Source: Mycolicibacterium crocinum
Lineage (GTDB): Bacteria > Actinomycetota > Actinomycetes > Mycobacteriales > Mycobacteriaceae
Assembly: GCF_022370635.2 (NCBI RefSeq)
Contig: NZ_CP092362.2
Coordinates: 3,100,001 to 3,164,000, forward strand
DNA length: 64,000 bases
Direction: 5' to 3'
Part shown: positions 18,023 to 28,122 of the stretch, one piece after another
How positions within the stretch are numbered: position 1 is the first letter of the stretch
How the letters are laid out: the number at the start of each line of letters is the position of its first letter
Notes under the pieces: generated by a model
What the model was told of the DNA's origin: nothing
The model's input: the letters and a program-made list of their open reading frames with translations, nothing else
The model's database searches: none
Program-made: the position numbers and the translations under genes

Positions 18023-19571
18023 CGTCACCGGCCATATCGAGTGCAGCCAGGTGGCTGAACAACATTGACGCACCGATCGGGTTTCCGCCGCCCGGGTAGG
18101 TCATTCCGCTGACCGCGGCCATGGTGTTGCCCGCCGCGTACAGCCCCGGGATCGGCCGGCCGCTTTCGTCGAGCACCCGCGCGTGGGTATCGGTACGCAG
18201 GCCGCCCTTGGTGCCCAGATCGGACAGGCCGAAGGCGGCCGCATGGAACGGTGGCGTATCGATCGGCACCATCGGTGATTCACCGCCGGAGAACGCCCGG
18301 TCGTAGGCTTCGTCGCCGCGGCCGAAATCGGTGTCGACGCCTGCGGCGACCATCTCGTTGTAGCGGGCGACCGTCTTCTCCAACGCGTCGGCAGGCACGC
18401 CGATCACGTCGGCCAGTTCGGCCAGAGAGCTTGCACTGCGCCATAATCCGGCAGCCCGGTAGCTTTCGGTGTCGACCATCGAGACGTTGGTCGCCTTCAC
18501 CGGGGGAACTTCGCCATCGCGGTTGTCGTAGACCATCCAGAAGGGGGTCTCTAGCCGGCCCGCCTGCATCTCGGCGATGATCTCCCGTCCGATCCGGTCG
18601 TAGGCCGCCGACTCGTTGACGAACCGCTGTCCGCCCTGATTGACGAAAATGCCACCGGTGAACCAGAGCGCGAACGCCGAACGACCGTCGGGGTGGGTGA
18701 GCCCCGGCGACCACCACGCCTGGTCCATCAGGTCGGTGGCCGCACCGATCCGGATCGCGGCCTGCAGCGCCGCGCCCGTGCTGCCGGGCCCGCCCATCGT
18801 GTCGCGAGCGTCACCCGGCACGCCGTAGGACCGACGTAGCTCCGGATTGTGCTCGAATCCGCCTGCGGCCAAGAGCACTCCACGCCGTGCGCCGATCCGC
18901 ACCTCACTGCCATCGCGTTGCACAACGGCACCGACCACCCGACCATCGTCGGTGATCAGATCGGTCAGCTGCGCGTTGCGGTACAGCGCAGCGTCCGGAT
19001 AGCTGGCCAGCGCGGCCAGGAACCGGCCGATCAGTGCGCGCCCACCGAAGAGTTTGTCCGGAGCGGGTGCACCGAGCCGGTCATGGTCGAGTGGCCCGCG
19101 CACGAAACCGGCGTAGGGTCCGAGCTTTTCACCGCGAATCGGGTTGGCGACGATGTGGCGCAGTCCGTCACCCCGCGAGTCGGGGGCCTTGCCGTAGTAG
19201 TCCGGCCAGGGCAGCACGCTGAAGGTGAAGTTCTCGGCGTCGGCCTCGAGGTATTCGATGAGGCCCGGTCCGCGCCGGATATAGGTCTCCTGCAGGTCCC
19301 GTGGGGTGCGCTCACCGATGACGGCGTGAAAGTAGTTCAGTGCCTTCTCGATCGTGTCGTCGCTGCCGGCTCGTTGTAGCACCGGGTTGCACGGAAACCA
19401 CATGCCGCCGCCGCCCGAATAGGCGGTTGTGCCGCCGAACTTGTCCGTCGACTCCACCAGCGCCACCGACAAGCCCTCGCGGGCTGCGGTGTAAGCGCCG
19501 GTGACGCCCCCGCCGGAGCCCGCCACAATGACGTCGACGGTCTCGTCGAACGAGGTGTCCTGCGCGCTCAT
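18009..19571 (-). CDS. KstD-like FAD-dependent dehydrogenase
   Basis: The 520-aa flavoprotein of the fumarate reductase/KstD group has an N-terminal dinucleotide fold (VIVAGSGGGVTGAYTAARE), FGGTTAYSGGGGMWFP, RRGVLLAAGGFEHN, and the C-terminal FAD block GLYAAGNTMAAVSGMTYPGG. The Tyr in GLYAAGN is at a position used in catalysis by 3-ketosteroid 1-dehydrogenases. It is less close to classical KstD than the protein at 44375-46081, so the substrate may be another 3-keto-steroid or a related enone. An AAAGGAGG site precedes the ATG at 19571. It converges on the mce locus 1 secreted-protein gene. Confidence 0.85.
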   Translation of the reverse strand: MSAQDTSFDETVDVIVAGSGGGVTGAYTAAREGLSVALVESTDKFGGTTAYSGGGGMWFPCNPVLQRAGSDDTIEKALNYFHAVIGERTPRDLQETYIRRGPGLIEYLEADAENFTFSVLPWPDYYGKAPDSRGDGLRHIVANPIRGEKLGPYAGFVRGPLDHDRLGAPAPDKLFGGRALIGRFLAALASYPDAALYRNAQLTDLITDDGRVVGAVVQRDGSEVRIGARRGVLLAAGGFEHNPELRRSYGVPGDARDTMGGPGSTGAALQAAIRIGAATDLMDQAWWSPGLTHPDGRSAFALWFTGGIFVNQGGQRFVNESAAYDRIGREIIAEMQAGRLETPFWMVYDNRDGEVPPVKATNVSMVDTESYRAAGLWRSASSLAELADVIGVPADALEKTVARYNEMVAAGVDTDFGRGDEAYDRAFSGGESPMVPIDTPPFHAAAFGLSDLGTKGGLRTDTHARVLDESGRPIPGLYAAGNTMAAVSGMTYPGGGNPIGASMLFSHLAALDMAGDVRSA

Positions 19572-19654
19572 CGGCCTCCTTTGTCGCTGGCACCACTGTG
19601 ACCGGTGCCGTCGCGTGAAGCAACAGCGACTCCCGGTGAGCGGAGTGCACGCCT

Positions 19655-20746
<1,092 letters not shown>

Positions 20747-20748
20747 GC

Positions 20749-21591
20749 TCAGCCCTTCAATCCCTGACTCGCGACCGATTGCACGAAATAGCGCTGCGCC
20801 CCGATGAACACCAGCAGCATGGGAAGCAGGCTCATCACGTTGGCTGCCATCAGTAGCGGCCACTTGACATGGTGAGCCCCTTGAAAGTAGCTGAGCCCCA
20901 GCGGAATCGTCATCTGATCCTGCGAGGTGATGACGATGAGCGGCCACAAGAAGTCGTTCCACGACGTGAGTACGGTCAGCGCTGCCAACGTCGAGAGCGC
21001 GGGTAACGACAACGGCAGAATGATCTTGAACAGCACGCCGAATCGTGACGTGCCGTCGACCCGGGCGGCTTCCTCGAGTTCCACCGGGACGGTCATGAAG
21101 AACTGGCGCAGGAAGAAGATCCCGAACGCCGTCGCCAGATTCGGGAGCATCAGCGCACCGATGTGATCGATGCCCAGTCCCTCCCACACGCTATCGCCGA
21201 ACCATTTGACGATCAGAAAGACAGGGATCATCGTGACCTGGAACGGCACCATCAGCGTCGCCATCAGTGTGACGAAAAGTGCGCCGCGGCCCAAGAATCG
21301 GACCCGCGCGAACGCGTAACCCCCCAGGCTGCACACCACGAGATTGCTGGCCAGTACGACGAGGGTCACCACCGCACTGTTGATGAAAAAATGTCCGAAC
21401 GGTGCGGCGTCCCACGCTTCGGTGTAGTTCGAGAACTGCGGGCTGGCCGGAAAGAGCACCGGCGGAAAGCGATTCGCTTCGCCTTCGGTCTCCAGCGAGG
21501 TGATCAACATCCACAGCAGCGGTATCAGCAGTATGAACGTCAACGGAATCAGCACCAGATGCCAGGGGTTGAACGGCAGCCGCCAGCTCAT
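20749..21591 (-). CDS. Carbohydrate ABC transporter permease, MalG type
   Basis: The 280-aa inner-membrane protein has about six hydrophobic helices and the cytoplasmic EAA loop VELEEAARVDGTSRFGVLFK near the C-terminal third. It begins MSWRLPFNPWHLVLIPL. The ATG at 21591 overlaps the stop of the preceding permease (ATGA), showing translational coupling. The C-terminus (YFVQSVASQGLKG) is typical of MalG-type CUT1 permeases. The ATPase starts 2 bp after its stop. Confidence 0.92.
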   Translation of the reverse strand: MSWRLPFNPWHLVLIPLTFILLIPLLWMLITSLETEGEANRFPPVLFPASPQFSNYTEAWDAAPFGHFFINSAVVTLVVLASNLVVCSLGGYAFARVRFLGRGALFVTLMATLMVPFQVTMIPVFLIVKWFGDSVWEGLGIDHIGALMLPNLATAFGIFFLRQFFMTVPVELEEAARVDGTSRFGVLFKIILPLSLPALSTLAALTVLTSWNDFLWPLIVITSQDQMTIPLGLSYFQGAHHVKWPLLMAANVMSLLPMLLVFIGAQRYFVQSVASQGLKG

Positions 21592-22478
21592 GAGTGCACA
21601 TGCCGTCGGGCGAGCCGGAACTGCACGGCCGTGACGATCAGGATGACGACGAACAAGGCATAAGCCATCGCGGCGGCGTAACCGGCGTCGAACTGAACGA
21701 AGGCGCGGTCCCACAGGTAGTAGACGATCACCGTGGTCGCGCGCAGCGGCCCGCCGCGGGTCGTCACATACACCTCGTCGAACAGTTGCAGTGCGTTGAT
21801 CGTCAGCCAGACGACGAGGAACAGGTTCGCCGGTCCGAGCAGCGGCACCGTGATGGTGCGGAACCGGGTGAAGGCGGACGCGCCGTCGATCGCGGCGGCC
21901 TCGTGCAGCTCGGCCGGAACACCTTGCAGCGCAGCCAAGTACACGATCACCGAGAAACCGGTCCAGCCCCACACCGTCATGGCGACGATGACGTACAACG
22001 CCTGGGACGGCGAGGCCAGGAAAGGCTGCGACGAGATGCCCACCGCGTTCAGGGTGGCGTTGACCAGACCGTAGTCGCGGTCGGTCAGCCAGAGGAAGAT
22101 GATGCCCTGCGAGATCGTCGACACCGCCATCGTCACGTACGCGGCGGTTCGGTACACCGAGATGAACCGCACCGATCGATTCAGCGCCGTCGCGACGAAA
22201 AGTCCGACGAGCATCGTGCCGGGTACGAACAACGCCGTGTAGATGATGGTGTGCTTGATCGCGTCCAGAAAGACCGGGTCATCGGCCAGTTTCTTGTAGT
22301 TGTCGAACCCGACCCACGGCGTCTCCGCGCTGAGCAGGTCGGATTTCTGAAACGACAACTTCAACGACATCAGCACCGGCAGCAGCCCGAAGATTCCGAT
22401 CAGGATGGCCGCCGGACTGACCAGCGCCCATCCCGACACGGTGTCTGTGCGGCTGAGCCGCCGAAGCAGTGCAGGCAT
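21588..22478 (-). CDS. Carbohydrate ABC transporter permease, MalF type
   Basis: The 296-aa inner-membrane protein has six predicted helices and the EAA loop PAELHEAAAIDGASAFTRFR. Residues around PWVGFDNYKKLADDPVFLDA are typical of MalF-like CUT1 permeases. It lies 7 bp after the binding-protein stop and overlaps the next permease by 4 bp. It partners with the MalG-type protein to form the translocation pore for the sugar bound by the lipoprotein. Confidence 0.92.
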   Translation of the reverse strand: MPALLRRLSRTDTVSGWALVSPAAILIGIFGLLPVLMSLKLSFQKSDLLSAETPWVGFDNYKKLADDPVFLDAIKHTIIYTALFVPGTMLVGLFVATALNRSVRFISVYRTAAYVTMAVSTISQGIIFLWLTDRDYGLVNATLNAVGISSQPFLASPSQALYVIVAMTVWGWTGFSVIVYLAALQGVPAELHEAAAIDGASAFTRFRTITVPLLGPANLFLVVWLTINALQLFDEVYVTTRGGPLRATTVIVYYLWDRAFVQFDAGYAAAMAYALFVVILIVTAVQFRLARRHVHS

Positions 22479-22485
22479 CGACTCC

Positions 22486-23763
22486 CTACTTCTCGGCCAG
22501 CTTCGCGTCGGCGGCCTGGGCAGCGGAGTCCAGTGCAGCCTTGGGCTGGTCCTTGCCGAGCATGACAGACACGACCGCCTGACCGAGCGCTTCCGACACC
22601 GCCGGGTACTGCTCGACCTGCGGCCTGACCGTGTGGACGTTCTTCAGGTTCTCGACGAAGGCGGCGGTGCCGGGGACGTTCTTGTCGAGTTCGTCGAGCA
22701 CGGTCTTGTCGTCGCCCACCGAGGACCGGATCGGCAGATCGCCTGTGCCCAGGGAGAATTTTTTGACCTGTTCGGGCGCCGAGAGCCACTTCACGAAGTC
22801 GATGGCTGCCTGTTTGCGCTTGTCCCCGTTGTTGAACACCACCCAGTTGTCTGGCCCCGCGATGGTCTGATGGCCACCGCTGGATCCCGGGTAGGTGGGC
22901 ATGACCTGGACGCCGTACTCAATGTCGGACAGCTGAGACAGGTCCCACGGGCCGGTGACCAGCATGCCGATCTTGCCGCTGTTCATCAGCTTGGGGCCGT
23001 TCTCGTTGGTGGTGTCCAGGTAGAGCGACTTGTCGGTGACGGCCATCTGCTGCAGCGTCGTGAGAGCCCGGACGCCGGCATCGGAGTTGAACGTGGCCTT
23101 GGTGTTGTCCGCGTTGAGGATGTCGCCGCCTGCCTCCCACAGCATCGGGATGTAGTGCCACACAGTGTCTTCGCTGCCGTCTGCGGGTATCAGCCAACCG
23201 AACTGGCCCTTGCCCGGGTCGGTCAGTTTGGCCGCCGCGGCACGGAAGTCGTCCCACGTCCACTCCGGCGTCGGCGGTGCGATTCCGGCATCGGCGAACA
23301 GCTTCTTGTTGTAGACGATCGCCAGGTTGTCGACCAGTGCGGGCACGCCGACGACCTTGTCGCCCACGGTGGCGGCCTTGCGCTCCGCCTCGTAGAAGTC
23401 GTCCCACTTCCAGTCGGGCTTCTTGACCTCGTCGGCCATGTTCACCAGCGAGGGGATCTTGGCGATGTTCGGTGACCATGACCCGAACATGTACGCCACG
23501 TCCGGCGCGCTGTTTCCCCGGACCGCGGTGAGAACCTTCTGCAGCACAAGGTCGTTCGACGAGTACAGCTCGGACACTTTGACGTCGGGGTGTTCTTTGT
23601 TGTACTGCTCGACCAGGCTCTTGAACACCTCGCCCTCGGTGTCCTGGTAGCCGTGCCACACCGAAATCTCGGTGGGGCCCGACGACCCGCCCCCGCCGCC
23701 ACACGCGGCAAGAGCTGCGGCGAGAATGGCGATCAGTGCAACGCACAGCTTGCGTCGAATCAC
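22486..23763 (-). CDS. Carbohydrate ABC transporter binding lipoprotein
   Basis: Translation from the GTG at 23763 gives 425 aa. It has a basic N-terminus (IRRKLC), a hydrophobic stretch and a lipobox LAAC followed by a Gly-rich linker, so the product should be a lipid-anchored sugar-binding protein of the CUT1 family (SVWHGYQDTEGEVFKSLVEQ). AAGGAG stands 7 nt before the GTG, strong support for independent initiation. Notably, the upstream GH4 frame runs straight into this gene with no stop. The importer's substrate is inferred to be an alpha-galactoside or amino sugar from its neighbours. Confidence 0.9.
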   Translation of the reverse strand: MIRRKLCVALIAILAAALAACGGGGGSSGPTEISVWHGYQDTEGEVFKSLVEQYNKEHPDVKVSELYSSNDLVLQKVLTAVRGNSAPDVAYMFGSWSPNIAKIPSLVNMADEVKKPDWKWDDFYEAERKAATVGDKVVGVPALVDNLAIVYNKKLFADAGIAPPTPEWTWDDFRAAAAKLTDPGKGQFGWLIPADGSEDTVWHYIPMLWEAGGDILNADNTKATFNSDAGVRALTTLQQMAVTDKSLYLDTTNENGPKLMNSGKIGMLVTGPWDLSQLSDIEYGVQVMPTYPGSSGGHQTIAGPDNWVVFNNGDKRKQAAIDFVKWLSAPEQVKKFSLGTGDLPIRSSVGDDKTVLDELDKNVPGTAAFVENLKNVHTVRPQVEQYPAVSEALGQAVVSVMLGKDQPKAALDSAAQAADAKLAEK

Positions 23764-25086
23764 GTTGGCTCTCCTTAGTTGGCGGTATCTCGGGCGCGCA
23801 GCAGGGGGAAGCAGGTCGCCGTGCGCGGCGGTGAGCTCGTCGCACAGCGTCCAGATCTGATCGACGCTCAGCGTCGCGGCGGTGTTGGGATCGACCATCG
23901 CCGCAGCACGCACCAGGCGCGGATCGCCGTCAACGGCCGCGCGCACGGTCAGGTCGACCGGTCCGAGGAAGCCGCGGTTCAGTGCCGCGCACTGCGGCGG
24001 GAGGTCACCGACCTTCATCGGATGCGCGCCGAGAGCGTCGAGAAGCGTCGGAACCTCGACGGCCACTCCATCGGGCAGGTTGGTGATCAGCCCGTCATTG
24101 ACGACATTGGCGGAGATGACCCTCGGCGTCCCGGTTTCCAGCGAGTGAATCACCTGCGGGGCGTATTCCGTGGAACTGGTATCGATGGGCAGCGCATGGG
24201 AGTCAGCCAATTCGGCTCGCACACGGGCGTATTCGGCGAGATTGGCCTCGCTGATGGCCACGTATTCACCGACGTTGATGCGCAACCGCTCGATCTCGGC
24301 GGGATCGTGCAGATACCAGCCGACATACTCGCTGCTGTGCTCGCTGGTTTCGGTGGGGTAGTAGCCCAGCCGCCGGTACATGTCGACACGAACACGCCTG
24401 CGCAGCTCCGGATCGGCGGCGATGCGCTCGTCGAGCCGCGGGTAGAGGTTCTCGCCACCGCGCTCCCACCGCAGCACCCACGCCTGATGATTCACGCCCG
24501 CCGACCAGTACGACACCTCGTCGTAGGGCACATCGATCAGTTCGCACAGGCCGACCATTGTCCAGTACACGGAGTGACACAGGCCCAGCACCTTCAACTT
24601 CGGCGCGACCGCGTGAAGATACGAGACGTTCATGGCCATCGGGTTGGTGTAGTTGAGCAGCCAGGCGTCGGGGCAGACCTCCGCCATGTCGCGTGCGATG
24701 CCGGCCAGCACCGGAAAGGTCCGCAGGCCGCGGAAGATCCCGCCGATACCGATGGTGTCGCCGATCGTCTGCTTCAACCCGTAGCGTGCGGGTATCTCGA
24801 AATCCCGCACCGTGGCCTCGTGCATGCCGACGGCGATGACGTTGATGACGTAGTCGGCACCGTCGAGGGCACGGCGCCGGTCGAGGGTGGCGACGATCTC
24901 CGGCTCGGCGCCCGCGGCGAGCGCCGTTGCGCGGGCGATCGCCTCTGCGGTCTCCAAGCGCTGCGCGTCGATGTCGTGCAGCACGACGCGCATGGACGCC
25001 AGTTCGGGAAACGACAGGATGTCGCCGAGCAACTCGCGGGTGAACTCGACGCTGCCCGCGCCGATGATGACGACGGTGGGCTTCAA
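22486..25086 (-). CDS. GH4-family glycosidase whose frame continues without a stop into the sugar-binding lipoprotein
   Basis: Residues 1 to about 440 form a glycoside hydrolase family 4 enzyme (alpha-galactosidase/alpha-glucosidase type, NAD and Mn dependent). It has the NAD fold VVIIGAGSVEFTRELLGD, the motif GLCHSVYW (Cys170-His171) that binds metal and substrate, NYTNPMAMNV and GVNHQAW (His200). The start is a TTG at 25086 with GAGG 8 nt before it, overlapping the DMT stop. The GH4 domain should end near 23764. There the frame reads CAA CTA AGG GAG-like and misses, by one base, the TAA that overlaps the next ribosome site. The open frame therefore continues to 22486 (866 aa). Either the two proteins are made separately plus a read-through fusion, or one base is wrong in the sequence. 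Confidence 0.8.
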   Translation of the reverse strand: MKPTVVIIGAGSVEFTRELLGDILSFPELASMRVVLHDIDAQRLETAEAIARATALAAGAEPEIVATLDRRRALDGADYVINVIAVGMHEATVRDFEIPARYGLKQTIGDTIGIGGIFRGLRTFPVLAGIARDMAEVCPDAWLLNYTNPMAMNVSYLHAVAPKLKVLGLCHSVYWTMVGLCELIDVPYDEVSYWSAGVNHQAWVLRWERGGENLYPRLDERIAADPELRRRVRVDMYRRLGYYPTETSEHSSEYVGWYLHDPAEIERLRINVGEYVAISEANLAEYARVRAELADSHALPIDTSSTEYAPQVIHSLETGTPRVISANVVNDGLITNLPDGVAVEVPTLLDALGAHPMKVGDLPPQCAALNRGFLGPVDLTVRAAVDGDPRLVRAAAMVDPNTAATLSVDQIWTLCDELTAAHGDLLPPAARPRYRQLRRANVIRRKLCVALIAILAAALAACGGGGGSSGPTEISVWHGYQDTEGEVFKSLVEQYNKEHPDVKVSELYSSNDLVLQKVLTAVRGNSAPDVAYMFGSWSPNIAKIPSLVNMADEVKKPDWKWDDFYEAERKAATVGDKVVGVPALVDNLAIVYNKKLFADAGIAPPTPEWTWDDFRAAAAKLTDPGKGQFGWLIPADGSEDTVWHYIPMLWEAGGDILNADNTKATFNSDAGVRALTTLQQMAVTDKSLYLDTTNENGPKLMNSGKIGMLVTGPWDLSQLSDIEYGVQVMPTYPGSSGGHQTIAGPDNWVVFNNGDKRKQAAIDFVKWLSAPEQVKKFSLGTGDLPIRSSVGDDKTVLDELDKNVPGTAAFVENLKNVHTVRPQVEQYPAVSEALGQAVVSVMLGKDQPKAALDSAAQAADAKLAEK

Positions 25087-26000
25087 TGCACTGCCTCGGT
25101 GAGCGATTCGCCACGCTTCTCATCGGCGTAGACCATCAACGTCGAACCGACGAGCGCCAGCACGATGCCGATCGCCCCGTACGGGGACGGCAGGGTCTGA
25201 TAGGCGATCAGCGAGATGATGACGGTGAGTGCCGGCGCGAGAGCGTTCGTGGTCGGCGCCACGATCGAGGCCTTGCCGCGCGCGAGGGCCATCACCAGGA
25301 ACAGTGCGCCGACCGCATTGAGCACCTGTGTGATGGCGGTCAACGCCGGTGCCTGCCAGGGGAAGTCGGTGGGGATGCCGCCCAGGGAGAGCAGCGCGAC
25401 GGGGATGAGGATCAGTCCGCTGATGGTCATCCAGCCGAACGTGGTGGCCTCGTTGACGCCGATGGTCGCCGTCTTGCGCATGAAATAGGCCTGCACGCCC
25501 CACGCCACGCAGATCAGGATCGACAACAACAGCCACGGGCCGGACGATCCTTCGGACTCGCCGCCGGTGATGGTGAACAGCACGATGGCGGCCAGCGCCA
25601 TGACGAGGCCGACTGCGGCGAGCGGTGAAAGCCGTTCGCGGAGAAGGACCATCGCCATGAGCACGGTGATTGCCGGCGAGATCGAAATGATCGGGAAGAT
25701 GAGGTAGGCCGGACCCATGGTCAGCGCCTGGAACAGGATCAGCTGACCGCCCGCGCCGGTGAGTCCGATGAGCAGCCCGTAGATTGTCGCTGCCGGACGG
25801 CGGTCCCACTTCTGGCCGCGCAGGATGAACGCGGCGGGGATGATCATCGTCAGCGCCCAGATGCTGTAGATCATCTCGTCGGGATAGCCGTATCTCGACG
25901 AAGGCAGGGCGGAGAAGGCGCCCCAGACGCCCCAGAAGAGAACGAGTAAGCCGGCGTAGAAGATCCAGCTGCGGGTTCGGGTCGCGGTCGATGTGGTCAT
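25083..26000 (-). CDS. DMT/EamA-family transporter
   Basis: The 305-aa protein consists almost wholly of about ten hydrophobic helices with two EamA-type halves. Landmarks are the first helix (WIFYAGLLVLFWGVWGAFSA), GPAYLIFPIISISPAITVLM, and the second-half APTTNALAPALTVIISL. The start is the ATG at 26000 with an AGGTGA site; an upstream extension overlaps the kinase. It lies between the kinase and GH4 genes in the sugar operon. It may move a sugar, a sugar product or an amino sugar across the inner membrane; direction and substrate cannot be read from sequence. Confidence 0.88.
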   Translation of the reverse strand: MTTSTATRTRSWIFYAGLLVLFWGVWGAFSALPSSRYGYPDEMIYSIWALTMIIPAAFILRGQKWDRRPAATIYGLLIGLTGAGGQLILFQALTMGPAYLIFPIISISPAITVLMAMVLLRERLSPLAAVGLVMALAAIVLFTITGGESEGSSGPWLLLSILICVAWGVQAYFMRKTATIGVNEATTFGWMTISGLILIPVALLSLGGIPTDFPWQAPALTAITQVLNAVGALFLVMALARGKASIVAPTTNALAPALTVIISLIAYQTLPSPYGAIGIVLALVGSTLMVYADEKRGESLTEAVH

Positions 26001-26007
26001 GGTGACG

Positions 26008-26985
26008 TCACCTCGTCGGGTTGGTGTCGGAAAGGTGTTGGACTGCATCCGGACTCAGCGGATGTCCGCTGTGCTTGGCGGCGTAGAGCGCGCCACCGAT
26101 CGCCGGGTCAAGGCGGGGGTTTCGGAGGTCGTACGAGGCGGAAGCGCCCTTCACTGCGGCGACGAACTGGGCGCGGAAGCCCTCGCTGGAGAACATGCCG
26201 CCGGAGTACGACACGGGGACGGTCTCCTGATCGGTGAAGCCGACGAGCGTGCGGGTCGTTTCGATCAAGATGACGAGCTCATCGACCGCGGCGGAGAGGA
26301 TACGCGCCGATGCCTCGTCACCGGTCTCGGCGGCCTCGCAGACTGTTGTCGCCAGCGCGGCGATCTTGCTGCGGTTACCCTTCCAGGTGTCGATCACCAG
26401 GCTGACGACGTCGAGGTCGCCGACGACCTGCAGGCGCTCCTTCATCAGCTTGTGAAGCGGGCCTTTCGCCAGCCGGCCATCGCTCATCCGCGAGAACGCG
26501 TTGAGTCCCTGCTCGGCAATCCAATACGCGGACCCTTCGTCACCGAACAGCTCACCCCAACCACCGACGCGGTGGCCGACGCCTTCACGTTCGCCGTAGG
26601 TCATCGACCCGGTGCCACTGATGACGTTGATACCGTCCTCGCCGGCGAGTGAACCGGCCCAGCCGCACACCATGTCGTTGTCGCAGCTGTAGCGCCGGTG
26701 GCCGAGGACTCCGGCGGGTACGGCATCGAGTGCCTCGATGTCACCGCTGGCCTCGCCGTACCCGGGTAGGCCGAAGAAGGCGGCATCGATCTCGGCGGGC
26801 GTGATGGCTGCCTGAGTGCAGATGTCCGTAACACCCTGCGCCAGCGACTTTTCCACGATCTCGAAGCCGTCGTTGAAATAGTACGACGTCGGCGCTGTCG
26901 CGCGAGCGATCACGCGCCCCGTATCGTCGATGAGCGCCAGCGCCGTCTTCGATCCGCCGCCGTCGACCCCGAGATACCGTGCCAT
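26008..26985 (-). CDS. BadF/BadG/BcrA-type sugar kinase (N-acetylglucosamine kinase-like)
   Basis: The 325-aa protein has the ASKHA fold. It has a phosphate-1 motif GVDGGGSKTALALID at the N-terminus, a central adenosine and phosphate-2 region (NVISGTGSMTYG), GGWGELFGDEGSAYWI, and a C-terminal SYSGGMFSS. Members of this family phosphorylate N-acetyl-glucosamine and related hexosamines. Next to agaS and kbaZ, phosphorylation of galactosamine or its N-acetyl form at position 6 is the likely role, replacing the PTS used in enteric bacteria. It is 3 bp after the agaS stop. Confidence 0.87.
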   Translation of the reverse strand: MARYLGVDGGGSKTALALIDDTGRVIARATAPTSYYFNDGFEIVEKSLAQGVTDICTQAAITPAEIDAAFFGLPGYGEASGDIEALDAVPAGVLGHRRYSCDNDMVCGWAGSLAGEDGINVISGTGSMTYGEREGVGHRVGGWGELFGDEGSAYWIAEQGLNAFSRMSDGRLAKGPLHKLMKERLQVVGDLDVVSLVIDTWKGNRSKIAALATTVCEAAETGDEASARILSAAVDELVILIETTRTLVGFTDQETVPVSYSGGMFSSEGFRAQFVAAVKGASASYDLRNPRLDPAIGGALYAAKHSGHPLSPDAVQHLSDTNPTR

Positions 26986-26988
26986 CGG

Positions 26989-28122
26989 TTACCGTCCGCT
27001 CTCGGTCAGGGGATAGATCGTGACGCCCTTGACCACGCGGCTGACCTCGCCGGACGGGAAGGGATTGTCCGGCGTCTTGCCGTGTTCGAGCGCGGTGAAC
27101 AGCGCGAGGTACTGCGCGAACACCAGATACGGCAAGGCCACCAGAGCGTCGTCGAGGCCATCGAGCCCCGGCAACACAATGGCCTGTCCGAAGCCATCGG
27201 GCAGCGGTTCGGTGCTCACCACCACGACTGCGTCGTCGTCGAGCTGGCCGCGGATCTCGGCGATGATGTCGAGGTCGTAGCGGTGGGTGTACGGGTCGGT
27301 GGCGGCGTACACGACCACCAGGGTGTCGCCGTCGAGCACAGACTTCGGGCCGTGCCGGAAGCCGAGCGGGGAGTCGAAGTAGGTGTCGACCTCGCCGGCG
27401 GTCAGCTCGAGCATCTTCAACGCGGACTCCTGGGCGAGTCCTTCCAGTGCTCCGCTGCCGAGGTAGACGAGCCGCTTCTTCTTGGTGTTGGCCAGAGCGG
27501 CGATATCGCTCTGCATGCTCGCGACGTGCTCGGCAGCGGTAGCAAGTACCTCACCGTGCCCGGTAGTGGCCGGGCCGAGCAGGCGCAGGCACGTCAACAG
27601 CATCGAAGTCAGGCTCGACGTCATCGCGAAACCGGTGTCGTTGGTGCGTTCGGGCATGCACACGACGCGCGAATTCGTTCGGCCGGTGTGCGCTTTGGCG
27701 AGCGCACCGTCGCCGTCACAGGTCAGCACGAGATGCCAGATCTCGTCGACGAGGTCGTCGGCCAGCTCGGTGGTCGCCAAACTCTCCGGGCTGTTGCCCG
27801 ATCGGCCGAACGACACCATCAGCGTGGGGGTATGAGGCTCCAGATAGTCAAGCGGGTTGGCGACGATGCTGGTGGTCGCGATCGCCTCGACACGGCGTCC
27901 GAGGTGCCGCCGGAGCGCGGCGGCGGCCATGTCGCCGATGAATGCCGAGCTGCCTGCACCGGTCAGGATGATCCGGACGTCCGGACGTCGCGTCACGTCC
28001 CGCAGAAGGGCTGCCGCGACGGGTTCCTGGCGGCGGGCGACCTCGCGCCAGACGTCCGGCTGCTGGCCGATCTCGAGAATCGTTGCGCCGCCGTCCTCTT
28101 GGGCTGGCGTGGAATGAGTCAT
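26989..28122 (-). CDS. agaS: AgaS-like sugar isomerase/deaminase (double SIS domain)
   Basis: The 377-aa protein has two SIS domains: the first around ILTGAGSSAFIGDMAAAALR with MVSFGRSGNSPES, the second around LVYLGSGALEGLAQESALK with FDSPLGFRHGPKSVL. This layout and length fit AgaS, which converts galactosamine 6-phosphate to tagatose 6-phosphate with loss of ammonia. It lies between kbaZ (4-bp overlap) and the kinase gene. The pathway role is inferred from family and context. Confidence 0.88.
   Translation of the reverse strand: MTHSTPAQEDGGATILEIGQQPDVWREVARRQEPVAAALLRDVTRRPDVRIILTGAGSSAFIGDMAAAALRRHLGRRVEAIATTSIVANPLDYLEPHTPTLMVSFGRSGNSPESLATTELADDLVDEIWHLVLTCDGDGALAKAHTGRTNSRVVCMPERTNDTGFAMTSSLTSMLLTCLRLLGPATTGHGEVLATAAEHVASMQSDIAALANTKKKRLVYLGSGALEGLAQESALKMLELTAGEVDTYFDSPLGFRHGPKSVLDGDTLVVVYAATDPYTHRYDLDIIAEIRGQLDDDAVVVVSTEPLPDGFGQAIVLPGLDGLDDALVALPYLVFAQYLALFTALEHGKTPDNPFPSGEVSRVVKGVTIYPLTESGR

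Noticed and set aside
20747..21187. N-terminal extension of the sugar ABC ATPase
   Set aside because: It overlaps the MalG-type permease in another frame. The ATG at 20746 gives the standard ATPase start.
23779..25131. 450-aa open frame on the plus strand opposite the GH4 gene
   Set aside because: Composition is typical of an antisense GC-rich frame and no motif is found, whereas the minus strand shows a clear GH4 enzyme.
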